The notes: generated by a model not told the origin, from the sequence alone. A stretch of 64,000 nucleotides of DNA from Erwinia psidii (GCF_003846135.1 NZ_RHHM01000014.1:62001-126000); one strand, 5' to 3'. Positions 11,162 to 23,559 are shown, counted from the stretch's first letter. Translations and numbers: made by a program.

Positions 11162-11737
11162 ATGAGCGAGCAGTTAACGGATCAGGTTCTCGTAGAGCGA
11201 GTTCAGAAGGGAGATCAGAAGTCATTCAATTTACTGGTTGTACGTTACCAGCATAAAGTGGCGAGCCTGGTTTCCCGCTATGTCCCTTCGGGAGATGTGC
11301 CTGATATAGTCCAGGAATCATTTATTAAGGCGTATCGTGCGCTGGAATCATTCCGTGGCGACAGCGCTTTCTATACATGGCTCTATCGTATCGCCGTGAA
11401 TACGGCCAAAAATTACCTTGTGGCTCAGGGGCGCCGTCCACCTTCCAGTGACGTGGACGCTATCGATGCTGAAAACTTCGAAAGTGCCAGTGGATTGAAA
11501 GAAATTTCGAACCCTGAGAACTTAATGTTGTCTGAAGAACTGAAACAGATGGTCTTTCGCACCATAGAGACATTACCTGACGATCTTCGTATGGCAATCA
11601 CTCTACGTGAGCTGGACGGTCTCAGCTATGAAGAAATAGCGGCTATCATGGAGTGTCCGGTAGGCACGGTGCGTTCGCGAATTTTTCGTGCCCGTGAAGC
11701 TATTGATAATAAAATTCAACCACTTATCCAGCGCTAG
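11162..11737 (+). CDS. rpoE: RNA polymerase sigma-E factor
   Basis: This ECF sigma factor directs the response to misfolded outer-membrane proteins. Region 2 (YQHKVASLVSRYVPSGDVPD) and region 4 (LRELDGLSYEEIAAIMECPV) are nearly identical to E. coli RpoE. The start at 11162 (MSEQLTDQ) gives 191 residues, the E. coli length; the open frame has an upstream ATG at 11141 with no family support. It heads the operon rpoE-rseA-rseB-rseC behind an autoregulatory sigma-E promoter. Confidence 0.97.
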   Translation: MSEQLTDQVLVERVQKGDQKSFNLLVVRYQHKVASLVSRYVPSGDVPDIVQESFIKAYRALESFRGDSAFYTWLYRIAVNTAKNYLVAQGRRPPSSDVDAIDAENFESASGLKEISNPENLMLSEELKQMVFRTIETLPDDLRMAITLRELDGLSYEEIAAIMECPVGTVRSRIFRAREAIDNKIQPLIQR

Positions 11738-11767
11738 CAATAGCGTATACAGGAAGGGTATTGAGGC

Positions 11768-12418
11768 ATGCAGAAAGAGCAACTTTCCGCTTTAATGGAC
11801 GGCGAAACTTTGGATAACGAAGTTTTGTCCGCACTGTCTAAAGATGTCGGGCTACAGCAACACTGGGAAAGCTATCACCTCATCCGTGATACCCTGCGTG
11901 GCGAGATTGGACAGGTTATTCATTTTGATATCTCAGCCCGAGTGGCGGCAGCGATTGAAAATGAGCCGTTGAACAAAACCTCCCGGCTAATCCCTGAGCA
12001 GCAACCCACACCAGAACGTTACACTCACATGCCTTTCTGGCATAAAGTGCGTCCGTGGGCTGCTCAGATAACTCAGGTGGGCGTTGCGGCCTGTGTTTCT
12101 CTGGCGGTGATTGTAGGCGTGCAGCATTACAACCAGCCTCAGAGTGCACAAACACAGTCTGACTCTCCGGTGTTTAATACGCTGCCAATGATGGGACAGG
12201 CTTCACCTGTGAGCCTTGGCGTGCCGTCTGAAAATGTAATCAGCAGCAATGCACCTCAGCAGGTGCAGGAACAGCGTCGCCGCATTAATGCGATGCTTCA
12301 GGATTATGAATTGCAACGTCGCTTGCATTCTGATCAACTCCATTTCGATCAGAATACAGGTCAGCAGGCGGCTGTTCAGGTTCCGGGTAATCAGTCGTTA
12401 GGAATTCAGCAGCAGTAA
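11768..12418 (+). CDS. rseA: Anti-sigma-E factor RseA
   Basis: RseA is an inner-membrane protein whose cytoplasmic N-terminus holds sigma-E inactive until DegS and RseP cut it. At 216 residues it equals E. coli RseA. The N-terminal anti-sigma domain begins MQKEQLSALMDGE, one membrane segment lies near residues 100-118 (VAACVSLAVIVGV), and a Gln-rich periplasmic domain follows. Its stop codon overlaps the rseB start (TAATG), pointing to translational coupling. Confidence 0.95.
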   Translation: MQKEQLSALMDGETLDNEVLSALSKDVGLQQHWESYHLIRDTLRGEIGQVIHFDISARVAAAIENEPLNKTSRLIPEQQPTPERYTHMPFWHKVRPWAAQITQVGVAACVSLAVIVGVQHYNQPQSAQTQSDSPVFNTLPMMGQASPVSLGVPSENVISSNAPQQVQEQRRRINAMLQDYELQRRLHSDQLHFDQNTGQQAAVQVPGNQSLGIQQQ

Positions 12419-13371
12419 TGAAGCAGCTTTGGTGTGCCATCAGTCTGATGGCTGGTAGCCTGATACATTCCAGCGTTGCCCTGGCGGAAACCACCCCCGG
12501 GGCTTTATTGCAACAAATGGAGCAGGCCAGCCAGTCTCTCAGTTATGAACTTGCCTATATCAACGTCTCAAGACTTGGCATCGAATCACTGCGTTATCGA
12601 CATGCTGTGTTGAATAACCAAGTCTACGCCCAGCTTTTGCCTATGGACGGTCCACGTCGTGAAATTATTCAGCGTGGCAATGAAGTCAGCTACTTTGAGC
12701 CAGGTCTGTCGCCCTTCACCCTGACAGGAGAGCACATTGTTGATGCACTACCTTCACTGGTGTATGCGAATTTCCCGAAGCTCGCCGCCTTTTATGATTT
12801 TGTCCCGGTGGGACGAACCCGCATTGCCGATCAGGTGTGTGAGGTAATAAGAATTGTCGCGCGTGACGGTACCCGTTACAGCTATATCGTCTGGCTCGAC
12901 ACTGATACACGTCTGCCGTTGCGCGTCGATCTCCTCGATCGCGATGGTGAAACGTTGGAACAGTACAGGGTGGTGAGCTTTGCCGTCGATGATGGCGTGC
13001 AGAAAATAATGCAGGGATTGGAAAAGGTAAATCTTCCTCCCTCCATGCCTCTACCCAGCAATGAAAAAGTCAATTTTAGCTGGACGCCTGGCTGGCTGCC
13101 GGAAGGGATGAAGGAAGTGATGCAGAGTCGCAGACAGATCCCCTCACTGAACAAACCCGTTGAGTCACGCCTGTATTCGGATGGATTGTTTAGCTTCTCA
13201 ATTAACGTTACCGCGGCAGATAAAAACAGCAATTCTCAGCTCCTGCGCACCGGGCGTCGCACGGTCCAGACTGCAGTACGTGACAATACAGAAATCACGG
13301 TGGTTGGCGAATTGCCCCCATCTACTGCCAAGCTTATAGCGGATGGCATCAACCTGAGATCGGCACAATGA
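12418..13371 (+). CDS. rseB: Sigma-E regulatory protein RseB
   Basis: RseB is a periplasmic protein that binds RseA and shields it from DegS; it senses mislocalised lipopolysaccharide or lipoproteins. The 317-residue protein has an N-terminal signal peptide ending near ALAETTPG and the MucB/RseB two-domain arrangement (E. coli 318 aa). It starts on the TAATG overlap with rseA and itself overlaps rseC by four bases. Confidence 0.95.
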   Translation: MKQLWCAISLMAGSLIHSSVALAETTPGALLQQMEQASQSLSYELAYINVSRLGIESLRYRHAVLNNQVYAQLLPMDGPRREIIQRGNEVSYFEPGLSPFTLTGEHIVDALPSLVYANFPKLAAFYDFVPVGRTRIADQVCEVIRIVARDGTRYSYIVWLDTDTRLPLRVDLLDRDGETLEQYRVVSFAVDDGVQKIMQGLEKVNLPPSMPLPSNEKVNFSWTPGWLPEGMKEVMQSRRQIPSLNKPVESRLYSDGLFSFSINVTAADKNSNSQLLRTGRRTVQTAVRDNTEITVVGELPPSTAKLIADGINLRSAQ

Positions 13372-13826
13372 TGAGAGAATGGGCCACGGTGGTTTCCTGG
13401 CAGGACGGCATCGCAACACTGCACTCAGAAATGAAAACCTCCTGTAGCAGCTGTTCAGCGCGGAAAGGCTGTGGCAGCCACATGCTTAATAAGCTTGGAC
13501 CAAAAAACGCTCACGTGATGAAAATCGCCAGTGCTGAACCTCTTAAACCGGGGCAGCGCATTGAAGTGGGTATTGAAGAGAAAAGCTTACTGAGTTCGGC
13601 GGTGTTGATATATATGACACCTCTGCTAGGGCTGTTCCTCTGTGCAGGTCTGTTTCAGATGCTGTTTCAGAGCGACCTTGCTGCCGCTGCCGGGGCTGCC
13701 CTGGGTGGATGCGGAGGCTTTATCGTGGCAAAAGGTATTTCAGCCTTGTTAAGTAAATCAGCCTCCTTTCAGCCGGTGATCCTCAGTGTTTCACTGCCAC
13801 CAGATGTGTTAAACGTCCGCTCTTGA
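13368..13826 (+). CDS. rseC: SoxR-reducing system protein RseC
   Basis: RseC is an integral membrane protein of the RseC/MucC family linked to reduction of SoxR. The N-terminal cysteine motif CSSCSARKGCGS and two membrane helices (about residues 75-95 and 100-120) are visible. At 152 residues it is slightly shorter than the E. coli protein (159). It starts on an ATGATG overlapping the rseB stop and is the last gene of the operon. Confidence 0.93.
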   Translation: MMREWATVVSWQDGIATLHSEMKTSCSSCSARKGCGSHMLNKLGPKNAHVMKIASAEPLKPGQRIEVGIEEKSLLSSAVLIYMTPLLGLFLCAGLFQMLFQSDLAAAAGAALGGCGGFIVAKGISALLSKSASFQPVILSVSLPPDVLNVRS

Positions 13827-14044
13827 TCTGCTTTCAGTTTGCTGTCGCTGTTGGGGTAGCAAACTGTTTCTCGCTTCTCTCTGTCCCACATTTTTCAAAT
13901 GTTTATTAACCTGCGCCGGCATGAAGTGGTTTATTAACTGCGAATATGGGCAACTTCATTTCCCGTCTCTTTTGAAAATGTATGAAATTTTCTGACACAT
14001 ATTGTTTTAAATTTAACAACATCGTAGCATGCATGCTCTCTGGT

Positions 14045-14061
14045 GATAATGATTATCATTA
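14045..14061 (+). promoter_or_regulatory. Fur box
   Basis: GATAATGATTATCATTA closely matches the 19-bp Fur consensus core (GATAATGATAATCATTATC) and is palindromic. It lies 21-37 bp before the start of the downstream substrate-binding protein gene, where bound Fur would block transcription under iron-replete conditions. Confidence 0.87.
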
Positions 14062-14081
14062 GGATTGACTGTGGGGGTGTT

Positions 14082-15212
14082 ATGTCGTTGTTTTTGGCGA
14101 GATGTGGAGTTTTTTTCGCTGGCCTGATGTTGGCCGGAAGTGCGTTGGCCGCACCATTTGTGGTGGAAGACGTCAGCGGGCGCAAGGTAGAAATTAAATC
14201 AGAAGTTAAAAGGGTTATTCTTGGCGAAGGTCGACAGATTTATCTGCTGGCGGCATTTGATACCCAGGATCCTTTTAAACGTGTGGTTGGATGGCGCGAT
14301 GACCTGCCAAAGGCAGATTTCGACAGCTATCAAAATTATAAAAACAAATACCCGCAACTTTTGAAGCTGCCAACTTTTGGTGGCGCAAAAGAGGGAACGT
14401 TTAACGTAGAACAGGCATTGACGCTGCACCCCGATCTGGTGCTGATGAATCTTGAGTCAAAAGCGGCAACAGACGAAGGAAAGTTGATTGAAAAGCTCGA
14501 TCGGTTAGGCATCCCCGTCGTCTTTATTGATTTCCGTGATAAGCCCTTCGAAAATGCTGATAAAAGTATCAGGATAATGGGACAGTTGCTTGGCAAGCCA
14601 CAACGCGCAGAAGAGATCATCGCATTTCGTAACAAGCAGATAGCGATTGTACAGGACAGGCTCAGGAATTATCACGGCAAGAAACCAACGGTTATGCTCG
14701 ACCGTGCCGGTGGCTACAGCGATGAATGCTGTATGTCATTTGGTGATGAAAACTTCGGCCGTATGGTGGAAGTGGCCGGTGGCATTAATATCGCCAAAAA
14801 TCTGATCCCAGGTACGTTTGGCACCCTCAATCCTGAACAGATTATCAGCGCCAGACCCGATGTAGTCATTGTGACGGGCGCCAACTGGAAAAATTACAAT
14901 ACGGCGAACGGTTGGGTAGGTGTTGGGCCCGGTGCGGACCTGACGCTGGCAAAACAGCGACTGACTGCATTGATGGCTCGTCCTGCGTTCAGAACACTGC
15001 CGGTTGCCACTAACGGAAATGCCCATGCAATCTGGCATCAGTTTTATGACAGTCCGTATAACTTTATTGCAATACAGGTCATGGCGAAATGGCTGCATCC
15101 CGATCTGTTTGCCGATATTGATCCTGATGCTACGTTCCGTGAGTTCCATCAGCGCTTTCTGCCGCTGGATTACCAACCTGGTTACTGGGTGACGTTGCCC
15201 GCTAAACCTTAA
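14082..15212 (+). CDS. Iron/siderophore-type ABC transporter substrate-binding protein, Fur-regulated
   Basis: The 376-residue protein has a signal peptide (MSLFLARCGVFFAGLMLAGS, cleavage near ALAAP). It has the two-lobe periplasmic-binding fold of the FepB/TroA type, with LNPEQIISARPDVVIVTGAN in the second lobe. The start at 14082 follows a GTGGGGG ribosome site, and the upstream Fur box indicates induction by iron starvation. No permease, ATPase or receptor gene adjoins it, so it is an orphan that must work with a transporter encoded elsewhere. The ligand (ferric siderophore, haem or other chelate) cannot be read from sequence. It sits between rseC and lepA, which adjoin in E. coli, so it is an insertion relative to K-12. 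Confidence 0.82.
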   Translation: MSLFLARCGVFFAGLMLAGSALAAPFVVEDVSGRKVEIKSEVKRVILGEGRQIYLLAAFDTQDPFKRVVGWRDDLPKADFDSYQNYKNKYPQLLKLPTFGGAKEGTFNVEQALTLHPDLVLMNLESKAATDEGKLIEKLDRLGIPVVFIDFRDKPFENADKSIRIMGQLLGKPQRAEEIIAFRNKQIAIVQDRLRNYHGKKPTVMLDRAGGYSDECCMSFGDENFGRMVEVAGGINIAKNLIPGTFGTLNPEQIISARPDVVIVTGANWKNYNTANGWVGVGPGADLTLAKQRLTALMARPAFRTLPVATNGNAHAIWHQFYDSPYNFIAIQVMAKWLHPDLFADIDPDATFREFHQRFLPLDYQPGYWVTLPAKP

Positions 15213-15249
15213 TCTTGTGGTCGGTATGTCTACGGTTTGACTTGCTTTT

Positions 15250-15273
15250 AAGGCTGCTTTGGCAGCCTTTTTA
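15250..15273 (+). terminator. Rho-independent terminator after the substrate-binding protein gene
   Basis: AAGGCTGC and GCAGCCTT form an 8-bp stem with a TTTG loop, followed by a T run. It ends the Fur-regulated single-gene transcript. Confidence 0.85.
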
Positions 15274-15512
15274 GGCTTAAAATCATGGCAAATGGCACGG
15301 GTCTTATCCAAATGAAGACAAATGAATATTTCACCTCCTTTTCATGTCCTGATACCGAATCTGATACGTTCTGATATATGTGAATTCTTTCGTGATGGGG
15401 GCTAACAGTGTAAGATGCGTGCTCATTAACGGCGGGTGGATGTAAGCCGATGCTAATGGCTGTTTCCATCGCGAGAATTAAATCGTACGTTTTAAGCGAA
15501 AAATCCATATAA

Positions 15513-17312
15513 ATGAAGCACATAAGAAATTTTTCTATCATTGCTCATATCGATCATGGCAAATCGACTCTTTCCGATCGGCTGATCCAGATTTGCGGTG
15601 GTCTGACCGAACGTGAAATGGCAGCCCAGGTTCTGGATTCAATGGATTTGGAACGTGAACGCGGTATTACTATCAAGGCGCAAAGCGTGACGCTCGACTA
15701 TCACGCGCCAGACGGTGAAACTTACCAGCTCAATTTTATCGATACGCCCGGCCATGTGGACTTCTCCTATGAAGTTTCCCGTTCGCTGGCGGCCTGTGAA
15801 GGTGCACTGCTGGTGGTTGATGCCGGTCAGGGGGTTGAAGCACAGACGTTGGCCAACTGCTATACCGCGATGGAAATGGATCTGGAAGTGGTACCGGTGC
15901 TCAACAAGATTGACCTTCCGGCAGCCGATCCCGATCGCGTTTCCCAGGAAATCGAAGATATCGTTGGTATTGATGCTACTGATGCGGTGCGCTGCTCGGC
16001 TAAAACCGGAGTAGGTGTGCCGGATGTGCTCGAACGCCTGGTCCGCGATATTCCTGCCCCCGAAGGTAACCCGGAAGGGCCGTTACAGGCGCTGATCATT
16101 GACTCCTGGTTTGATAACTACCTCGGCGTGGTTTCTCTGGTTCGAATCAAAAATGGCACCTTGCGTAAAGGCGATAAGGTGAAAGTGATGAGCACCGGAC
16201 AGACTTACAATGCCGATCGTCTCGGGATCTTTACACCTAAACGTGTTGATCGTGATGTGCTGAACTGTGGCGAAGTAGGCTGGCTGGTCTGTGCAATTAA
16301 AGACATTTTGGGCGCGCCGGTGGGGGACACGCTGACGCTGGCCCGTAATCCTGCGGAAAAAGCGCTGCCGGGCTTCAAAAAAGTGAAGCCACAGGTTTAC
16401 GCCGGGCTGTTCCCCATCAGCTCTGACGATTATGAAGCTTTCCGGGATGCATTGGGTAAACTTAGCCTTAATGATGCCTCTCTGTTTTACGAGCCAGAAA
16501 GTTCCACCGCATTGGGTTTTGGTTTTCGCTGTGGTTTCCTCGGCCTGCTGCATATGGAGATTATCCAGGAGCGGCTGGAACGCGAATACGATCTGGATCT
16601 GATCACCACTGCGCCAACGGTGGTTTACGAAGTGCTTACCACTTCCCGTGAAACGCTTTACGTTGACAGCCCGGCCAAGTTACCCCCACTCAATAACATT
16701 GAAGAATTGCGTGAGCCTGTTGCGGAATGCCATATGCTGTTGCCGCAGGAATATCTGGGTAATGTCATTACCCTCTGCATCGAAAAACGGGGTGTGCAAA
16801 CCAACATGGTCTATCACGGTAACCAGGTTGCGCTCACTTACGAGATCCCGATGGCGGAAGTGGTTCTCGACTTCTTTGACCGGTTGAAATCCACCTCTCG
16901 CGGATATGCTTCGCTGGATTACAATTTCAAACGCTTCCAGGCTTCCGATATGGTACGTGTCGATGTCCTGATCAACAGTGAGCGCGTCGATGCTCTGGCA
17001 TTGATTACCCACCGTGACAACTCGCAATATCGTGGCCGGGATCTGGTGGAGAAGATGAAGGATCTTATTCCTCGTCAGCAATTTGATATCGCGATTCAGG
17101 CGGCGATTGGTAATCACATTATTGCCCGTTCTACCGTGAAACAGCTGCGTAAAAACGTACTGGCTAAATGCTACGGCGGCGATGTCAGCCGTAAGAAGAA
17201 GCTGTTGCAAAAACAGAAAGACGGTAAGAAGCGCATGAAACAGGTGGGTAACGTTGAACTACCTCAGGAAGCGTTCCTTGCTATTCTCCATGTCGGTAAA
17301 GACAGTAAATAA
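15513..17312 (+). CDS. lepA: Elongation factor 4 (LepA)
   Basis: LepA is a ribosome-binding GTPase that back-translocates or rescues stalled ribosomes and assists initiation or ribosome biogenesis. At 599 residues it equals E. coli LepA. G1 (AHIDHGKST), G3 (DTPGHVDF) and G4 (NKID) motifs are present, as is the LepA-specific C-terminal domain ending near HVGKDSK. lepB follows 26 bp downstream, giving the conserved lepA-lepB operon. Confidence 0.97.
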   Translation: MKHIRNFSIIAHIDHGKSTLSDRLIQICGGLTEREMAAQVLDSMDLERERGITIKAQSVTLDYHAPDGETYQLNFIDTPGHVDFSYEVSRSLAACEGALLVVDAGQGVEAQTLANCYTAMEMDLEVVPVLNKIDLPAADPDRVSQEIEDIVGIDATDAVRCSAKTGVGVPDVLERLVRDIPAPEGNPEGPLQALIIDSWFDNYLGVVSLVRIKNGTLRKGDKVKVMSTGQTYNADRLGIFTPKRVDRDVLNCGEVGWLVCAIKDILGAPVGDTLTLARNPAEKALPGFKKVKPQVYAGLFPISSDDYEAFRDALGKLSLNDASLFYEPESSTALGFGFRCGFLGLLHMEIIQERLEREYDLDLITTAPTVVYEVLTTSRETLYVDSPAKLPPLNNIEELREPVAECHMLLPQEYLGNVITLCIEKRGVQTNMVYHGNQVALTYEIPMAEVVLDFFDRLKSTSRGYASLDYNFKRFQASDMVRVDVLINSERVDALALITHRDNSQYRGRDLVEKMKDLIPRQQFDIAIQAAIGNHIIARSTVKQLRKNVLAKCYGGDVSRKKKLLQKQKDGKKRMKQVGNVELPQEAFLAILHVGKDSK

Positions 17313-17338
17313 AGCCAAAAGGCTGCGAGGGAACTGTA

Positions 17339-18298
17339 ATGGCTAATATGTTCGCCCTGATTCTGGCGATAGCAACATTGTTCACCGGTATTATTTGGTG
17401 TGTGGATAAAATTAAATGGGCACCGGCCCGAAAAGCTAAAGCGGCTAATGCGACCAGTCATACGGATGGCGCTGATAAAATGGCAGCAAAACAGCCGGGT
17501 TGGATTGAAACGGCAGCCTCTGTTTTTCCTGTGCTGCTGCTGGTGTTTGTCGTGCGGTCCTTTATCTACGAGCCTTTTCAGATCCCGTCCGGCTCGATGA
17601 TGCCGACGTTGCTGATAGGCGACTTTATTCTGGTGGAAAAGTTCGCTTACGGTATTAAAGATCCAATCACTCAGACCACACTTATTCCAACCGGTCATCC
17701 TGAGCGCGGCGATATTGCGGTGTTTAAATACCCAAAAGACCCCAGCGTGGATTATATTAAACGTGTCGTTGGTTTGCCTGGCGACCGTGTTACCTATAAT
17801 CCGCAGAATAAAACCGTAACCGTCAATCCGGCCTGTGCAACAGGGAAAAGTTGCGGTACGGCGTTGCCAATCACTTATTCTGAGGTTGAACCCAGTAATT
17901 TCATTCAGACTTTCAGCGGTTTTGATGGCAATGAGGTAGGGAATGGTTTCTATCAGATGCCTCAGGGAGAATCAATGCGTGGCGGCCTGCGTCTGGCAAC
18001 CCGTAACGAAACTTTAGATAATGTGACCCACCGGATCCTGCTGGTCACACAGGCACAAAGTCAGGCAAGCTCCTATTATCAGCAACCAGGTCAGCCAGTA
18101 TCGAGCTGGGTTGTGCCCGTCGGCATGTATTTTATGATGGGCGACAACCGTGACAACAGTGCAGATAGCCGTTACTGGGGCTTCGTTCCTGAAAGAAATC
18201 TGGTGGGTAAGGCAACTGCTATCTGGATGAGCTTTGAGAAGCAGGAAGGACAATGGCCAACCGGTGTCCGCCTGAGCCGAATTGGCGGCATCCATTAA
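17339..18298 (+). CDS. lepB: Signal peptidase I
   Basis: LepB cleaves Sec and Tat signal peptides at the outer face of the inner membrane. The 319-residue protein (E. coli 324) has two N-terminal membrane segments (about residues 4-22 and 58-77), the catalytic serine in PSGSMMPTL and the catalytic lysine in DYIKRVVGLPGD, plus the MGDNRDNSADSRYWG box. Its gene lies between lepA and rnc, as in other enterobacteria. Confidence 0.96.
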   Translation: MANMFALILAIATLFTGIIWCVDKIKWAPARKAKAANATSHTDGADKMAAKQPGWIETAASVFPVLLLVFVVRSFIYEPFQIPSGSMMPTLLIGDFILVEKFAYGIKDPITQTTLIPTGHPERGDIAVFKYPKDPSVDYIKRVVGLPGDRVTYNPQNKTVTVNPACATGKSCGTALPITYSEVEPSNFIQTFSGFDGNEVGNGFYQMPQGESMRGGLRLATRNETLDNVTHRILLVTQAQSQASSYYQQPGQPVSSWVVPVGMYFMMGDNRDNSADSRYWGFVPERNLVGKATAIWMSFEKQEGQWPTGVRLSRIGGIH

Positions 18299-18319
18299 TC
18301 GCCTTCTGAGGTTATTTAA

Positions 18320-20008
<1,689 letters not shown>

Positions 20009-20012
20009 CCTG

Positions 20013-20747
20013 ATGGAAGGCTGGCAGCGCGCATTTGTTCTGCATGGACGCCCTTACAGCGAAACCAGCCTTCTGCTCGATCTTTTTTCCGAAAATTATG
20101 GCCGCGTCCGTGTTCTTGCCAAAGGTGCACGGGGCAAACGTTCAGCACTGAAAGGCGCTTTGCAACCTTTCACGCCGCTGCTGGTTCGTTGGGGCGGTCG
20201 TGGTGAGGTCAAAACCCTGCGTGCCGCTGAACCCATCTCTCTGGCGCTTCCCCTGTCTGGTAGCACGCTCTACTGTGGACTGTATGTTAATGAATTGCTG
20301 TCCAGAGTTCTGGAGCAGGAAACCGCTTTTACCGCGCTTTTTTTTGACTATCTGTACTGTATTCAGGCGTTGGCGGCGGCAGTATCTTCACCTGAACCCG
20401 TTTTGCGACGTTTCGAACTTGCCATGCTTGGGCATCTGGGTTATGGCATTGATTTTCTGCACTGTGCCGGAAGTGGTGAAGCCGTCTGCGATGAGATGAC
20501 TTACAGCTACCGACAGGAAAAAGGTTTTATTGCCAGCTTGGTGGTAAATAACAACACCTTTTCCGGTCGCCAGCTTCGGGCATTGTCGGAACGAAACTTT
20601 CCTGATGCAGATACCCTTCGCGCGGCAAAAAGGTTTACCCGCATTGCCCTCAAGCCCTATCTGGGTGGGAAACCGTTAAAGAGTCAGGAGTTGTTCCGCC
20701 AGTTTGTACCAAAAAAGCGGGTGGATACACCGCCAACATCAGAATAG
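20013..20747 (+). CDS. recO: DNA repair protein RecO
   Basis: RecO works with RecR and RecF to load RecA onto SSB-coated gaps. From the ATG at 20013 ([17 protein letters not shown]) it is 244 residues, against 242 in E. coli. The N-terminal OB-fold ([19 protein letters not shown]) and the C-terminal helical block ending [14 protein letters not shown] are conserved. An upstream extension of the frame lies inside era and is not used. Confidence 0.95.
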   Translation: MEGWQRAFVLHGRPYSETSLLLDLFSENYGRVRVLAKGARGKRSALKGALQPFTPLLVRWGGRGEVKTLRAAEPISLALPLSGSTLYCGLYVNELLSRVLEQETAFTALFFDYLYCIQALAAAVSSPEPVLRRFELAMLGHLGYGIDFLHCAGSGEAVCDEMTYSYRQEKGFIASLVVNNNTFSGRQLRALSERNFPDADTLRAAKRFTRIALKPYLGGKPLKSQELFRQFVPKKRVDTPPTSE

Positions 20748-20821
20748 AAGGGTAGGTGTTAGCTGCGGTGCCGTGAAATAATGTACTCCGTTATAACCAA
20801 ACTTAATTTTGAGGGACTGTC

Positions 20822-21553
20822 ATGGCCGATTTATTGTTAGGCGTCAATATCGATCATATTGCTACCGTTCGTAATGCACGCGGTACAAGCTACCCCGATC
20901 CGGTGCAGGCGGCATTTGTATCAGAACAGGCTGGCGCAGACGGTATTACCGTTCATCTTCGTGAGGATCGCCGCCATATTACTGACCGCGATGTGCGCAT
21001 CTTACGCCGGACTATTCAAACCCGCATGAATCTGGAAATGGCGGTAACTGATGAGATGCTGGATATCGCCTGCGACATCAAGCCGCATTTTTGCTGCCTG
21101 GTTCCCGAAAAACGTGAAGAAGTGACCACTGAGGGGGGGCTGGATGTCGCTGGCCAACTGGATAAAATCACGGTTGCTGTATCGCGTCTCTCCGAAGCAG
21201 GCATTTTGGTTTCGCTGTTTATCGATGCAGATCACCAACAAATTGACGCCGCAATGGCATCTGGCGCCCCCTATATTGAAATTCATACGGGTGCTTACGC
21301 TGATGCGCCAGAAGGCCGCGAGCGGGATGCGGAATTCAGACGGATTAAAGATGCTGTATGTTACGCACATGGCAAGGGGCTCAGGGTGAACGCCGGACAT
21401 GGTCTGACCTATCACAATGTACAACCCATCGCGGCACTGCCCCAAATCCATGAACTGAACATCGGTCACGCCATTATTGGACGTGCAGTGATGAGTGGTC
21501 TGGCCGATGCCGTAAAGGAAATGAAACAGTTAATGCGTGAGGCGCGCAGTTAA
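20822..21553 (+). CDS. pdxJ: Pyridoxine 5'-phosphate synthase
   Basis: PdxJ joins 1-deoxyxylulose 5-phosphate and 3-amino-1-hydroxyacetone 1-phosphate to make pyridoxine 5'-phosphate, the last step of vitamin B6 synthesis. The 243-residue protein has the expected [16 protein letters not shown] start, the HLREDRRHI phosphate-binding stretch and [10 protein letters not shown]. Its stop overlaps the acpS start (TTAATG), so the two are coupled. Confidence 0.97.
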   Translation: MADLLLGVNIDHIATVRNARGTSYPDPVQAAFVSEQAGADGITVHLREDRRHITDRDVRILRRTIQTRMNLEMAVTDEMLDIACDIKPHFCCLVPEKREEVTTEGGLDVAGQLDKITVAVSRLSEAGILVSLFIDADHQQIDAAMASGAPYIEIHTGAYADAPEGRERDAEFRRIKDAVCYAHGKGLRVNAGHGLTYHNVQPIAALPQIHELNIGHAIIGRAVMSGLADAVKEMKQLMREARS

Positions 21554-21936
21554 TGGCGATCCTCGGCCTTGGTACTGACATTGTGGAAATCGTCCGTATT
21601 GAGGACGTGATTGCACGCTCCGGCGACAGACTCGCCAGGCGGGTATTAAGTGAAAATGAGTGGGCGCAGTATCAGGCACACCAACAGCCTGTGCGCTTTC
21701 TCGCCAAGCGTTTCGCGGTGAAAGAAGCCGCAGCGAAAGCCTTTGGCACCGGTATTCGTGGAGGTCTGGCCTTTAACCAGTTTGAGGTTTATAACGACGA
21801 AGCCGGGAAGCCGGGACTGCGTTTTTTTCGCCACGCTGCCGATCTGGCGCAGAAACTGGGTGTCGCCAGTGTCCACGTCACGCTGGCGGATGAGCGATAC
21901 TATGCCTGTGCTACGGTAATTATCGAAAGCTGCTGA
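21553..21936 (+). CDS. acpS: Holo-[acyl-carrier-protein] synthase
   Basis: AcpS transfers the 4'-phosphopantetheine of CoA to apo-ACP. The magnesium site GLGTDIVEI near the N-terminus and the [16 protein letters not shown] motif identify the family, and 127 residues is the usual length (E. coli 126). It overlaps pdxJ by one base and ends convergent to yfhL. Confidence 0.96.
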   Translation: MAILGLGTDIVEIVRIEDVIARSGDRLARRVLSENEWAQYQAHQQPVRFLAKRFAVKEAAAKAFGTGIRGGLAFNQFEVYNDEAGKPGLRFFRHAADLAQKLGVASVHVTLADERYYACATVIIESC

Positions 21937-21942
21937 CCAACA

Positions 21943-21962
21943 GGGCGAAAGCCGTTTCGCCC
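21943..21962. terminator. Hairpin between convergent acpS and yfhL
   Basis: GGGCGAAA and TTTCGCCC make an 8-bp stem with a 4-base loop in the 34-bp gap between the two stop codons. No T run follows, so function as a terminator is only plausible. Confidence 0.45.
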
Positions 21963-21970
21963 CAACCCTG

Positions 21971-22237
<267 letters not shown>

Positions 22238-22442
22238 TTACCTTTTTAATCTTTTAAAAACAGTGTCTTATTGGTCTTTTATATTCTTTACGATGATCAG
22301 CTTGCTGTGTATTTATCCAGTATCGAAAACACCGGTAAACTCAGTTTAGTAGCACAAAACAGCAACACAAGCTGTTTTTCATCGCCTCAAAACTCTCATC
22401 TGCGTACCTGATGCCCGGAGGGCCAAAAGACAAGGAATTTTA

Positions 22443-22703
22443 ATGGCGCGCACTGTAACACAAACACCGAGCTATCCCAATAACGACGCGTTTTTAACCG
22501 CATCTGAGAAGTGGGAAGGGTGTAAACCGCCTTATATAAGCTCACACATGAAAATCTGTGTTGCTGCCGCTAAAGTTATACGTGCGCATCTCGGCCAGTC
22601 CCGGCGCTCAAAGTATGAAAGGGAGAGTTATCTCCGCATTGATTTCAGCAAGGCTGGAAAAGTTACCTTCTACGCTGAATTCCCAAAAAAAGATGGCGCC
22701 TGA
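22443..22703 (+). CDS. Hypothetical protein, possibly truncated by an IS relic
   Basis: I do not recognise this 86-residue product (starts [14 protein letters not shown]). It is basic, has two cysteines, no membrane segment and no signal peptide. Its last codons coincide with the broken end of an IS3-family relic at about 22701, so the true C-terminus may be lost. A weak ribosome site (AAGGAATTT) precedes the start. Confidence 0.4.
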   Translation: MARTVTQTPSYPNNDAFLTASEKWEGCKPPYISSHMKICVAAAKVIRAHLGQSRRSKYERESYLRIDFSKAGKVTFYAEFPKKDGA

Positions 22704-23319
22704 TCGCTGTGGAACATCACTCCAGCTGGCTTGCCACGACTTTCCCACGCCATTTCCAGCGCTTTGATGGTCAGTCTGCGGTCCGGTGAGAACGACATTG
22801 CCCAGCCCACTGGCTTTCTTGCGAACAGGCCGGGAACAACGGCGAGGTGCGCCCAGCGTTTGCCTGTCCGAATATACGTCACGTCGCCGCACCATACCTG
22901 ATTTGGCTCTGTTACTGCGAACTGTCGTTCAGGGTGATTCGGGATAGCGATGTGTTCATGGCCACCACGTTTATACCGGTGGTGGGCTGCTGACAACTCA
23001 CCAGCACCCGCCCTTTCATCAGTCTGACGGCAAACCAGCGCCCTATCTGATAGCCTCTCTGGGTTGCCATGGTAACGATGCTCTTTGTCGCGGCCGAACC
23101 GTGGCTGATGCTACGCAACCTGGCTGCGTAATACAGTCCGTCTGCCGTCTGGTTTTTCAGGACGGTTTTTCCAGTATTTGTATTTGTAGCTGCTGCGATG
23201 AACCCCCAAACACATGGTAGAGAGTGGCTACAGGATAACGCGCCCTGAGTTTCCCACTTATTGAGAACTGTTCAGGGGGGGTGACATCAAGATTGCGGTA
23301 GTCTTTTTTAATATTACGT
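22701..23319 (-). pseudogene. IS3-family transposase orfB remnant
   Basis: Fragments of the DDE transposase are spread over different frames. The segment with [18 protein letters not shown] contains the first catalytic aspartate, and VMFHSDQ the second; the glutamate region is absent. The preceding helix region ([20 protein letters not shown]) lies in another frame. With frameshifts and a missing C-terminus it is not functional. Confidence 0.8.
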
Positions 23320-23559
23320 TTATATTTCAATGCGTTGTGGTTTTTTTCTCAGTTCGCGTATTTCAATTTGTTCCGGGGTAATGGGAGCGGCTTTTGCTGT
23401 TTTTCCCTGCCGCTCATCACGTAACTGTTTCACCCATCGCGTCATGGTGGAAAGGCCGACACCCATAGCGCTGGCTGCATCTGCAACGGTGTAGGTCTGG
23501 TCAATGACCCGTTGGGCGGATTCGCGTTTAAACTCTGCGCTGAAACTTCTTCTTTTCAT
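23320..23559 (-). pseudogene. IS3-family transposase orfA (helix-turn-helix subunit), relic
   Basis: From [16 protein letters not shown] at 23559 it reads as an OrfA with an HTH ([20 protein letters not shown]) for about 79 residues, somewhat shorter than the usual 90-100. The C-terminal leucine-zipper part and the programmed frameshift window look degraded. It belongs to the defective IS at 22701-23631. Confidence 0.75.

Noticed and set aside
16083-16553. Long antisense frame inside lepA (and similar ones inside nadB, recN and the DUF927 gene)
   Set aside because: These are codon-bias shadows of highly conserved coding sequence on the opposite strand.
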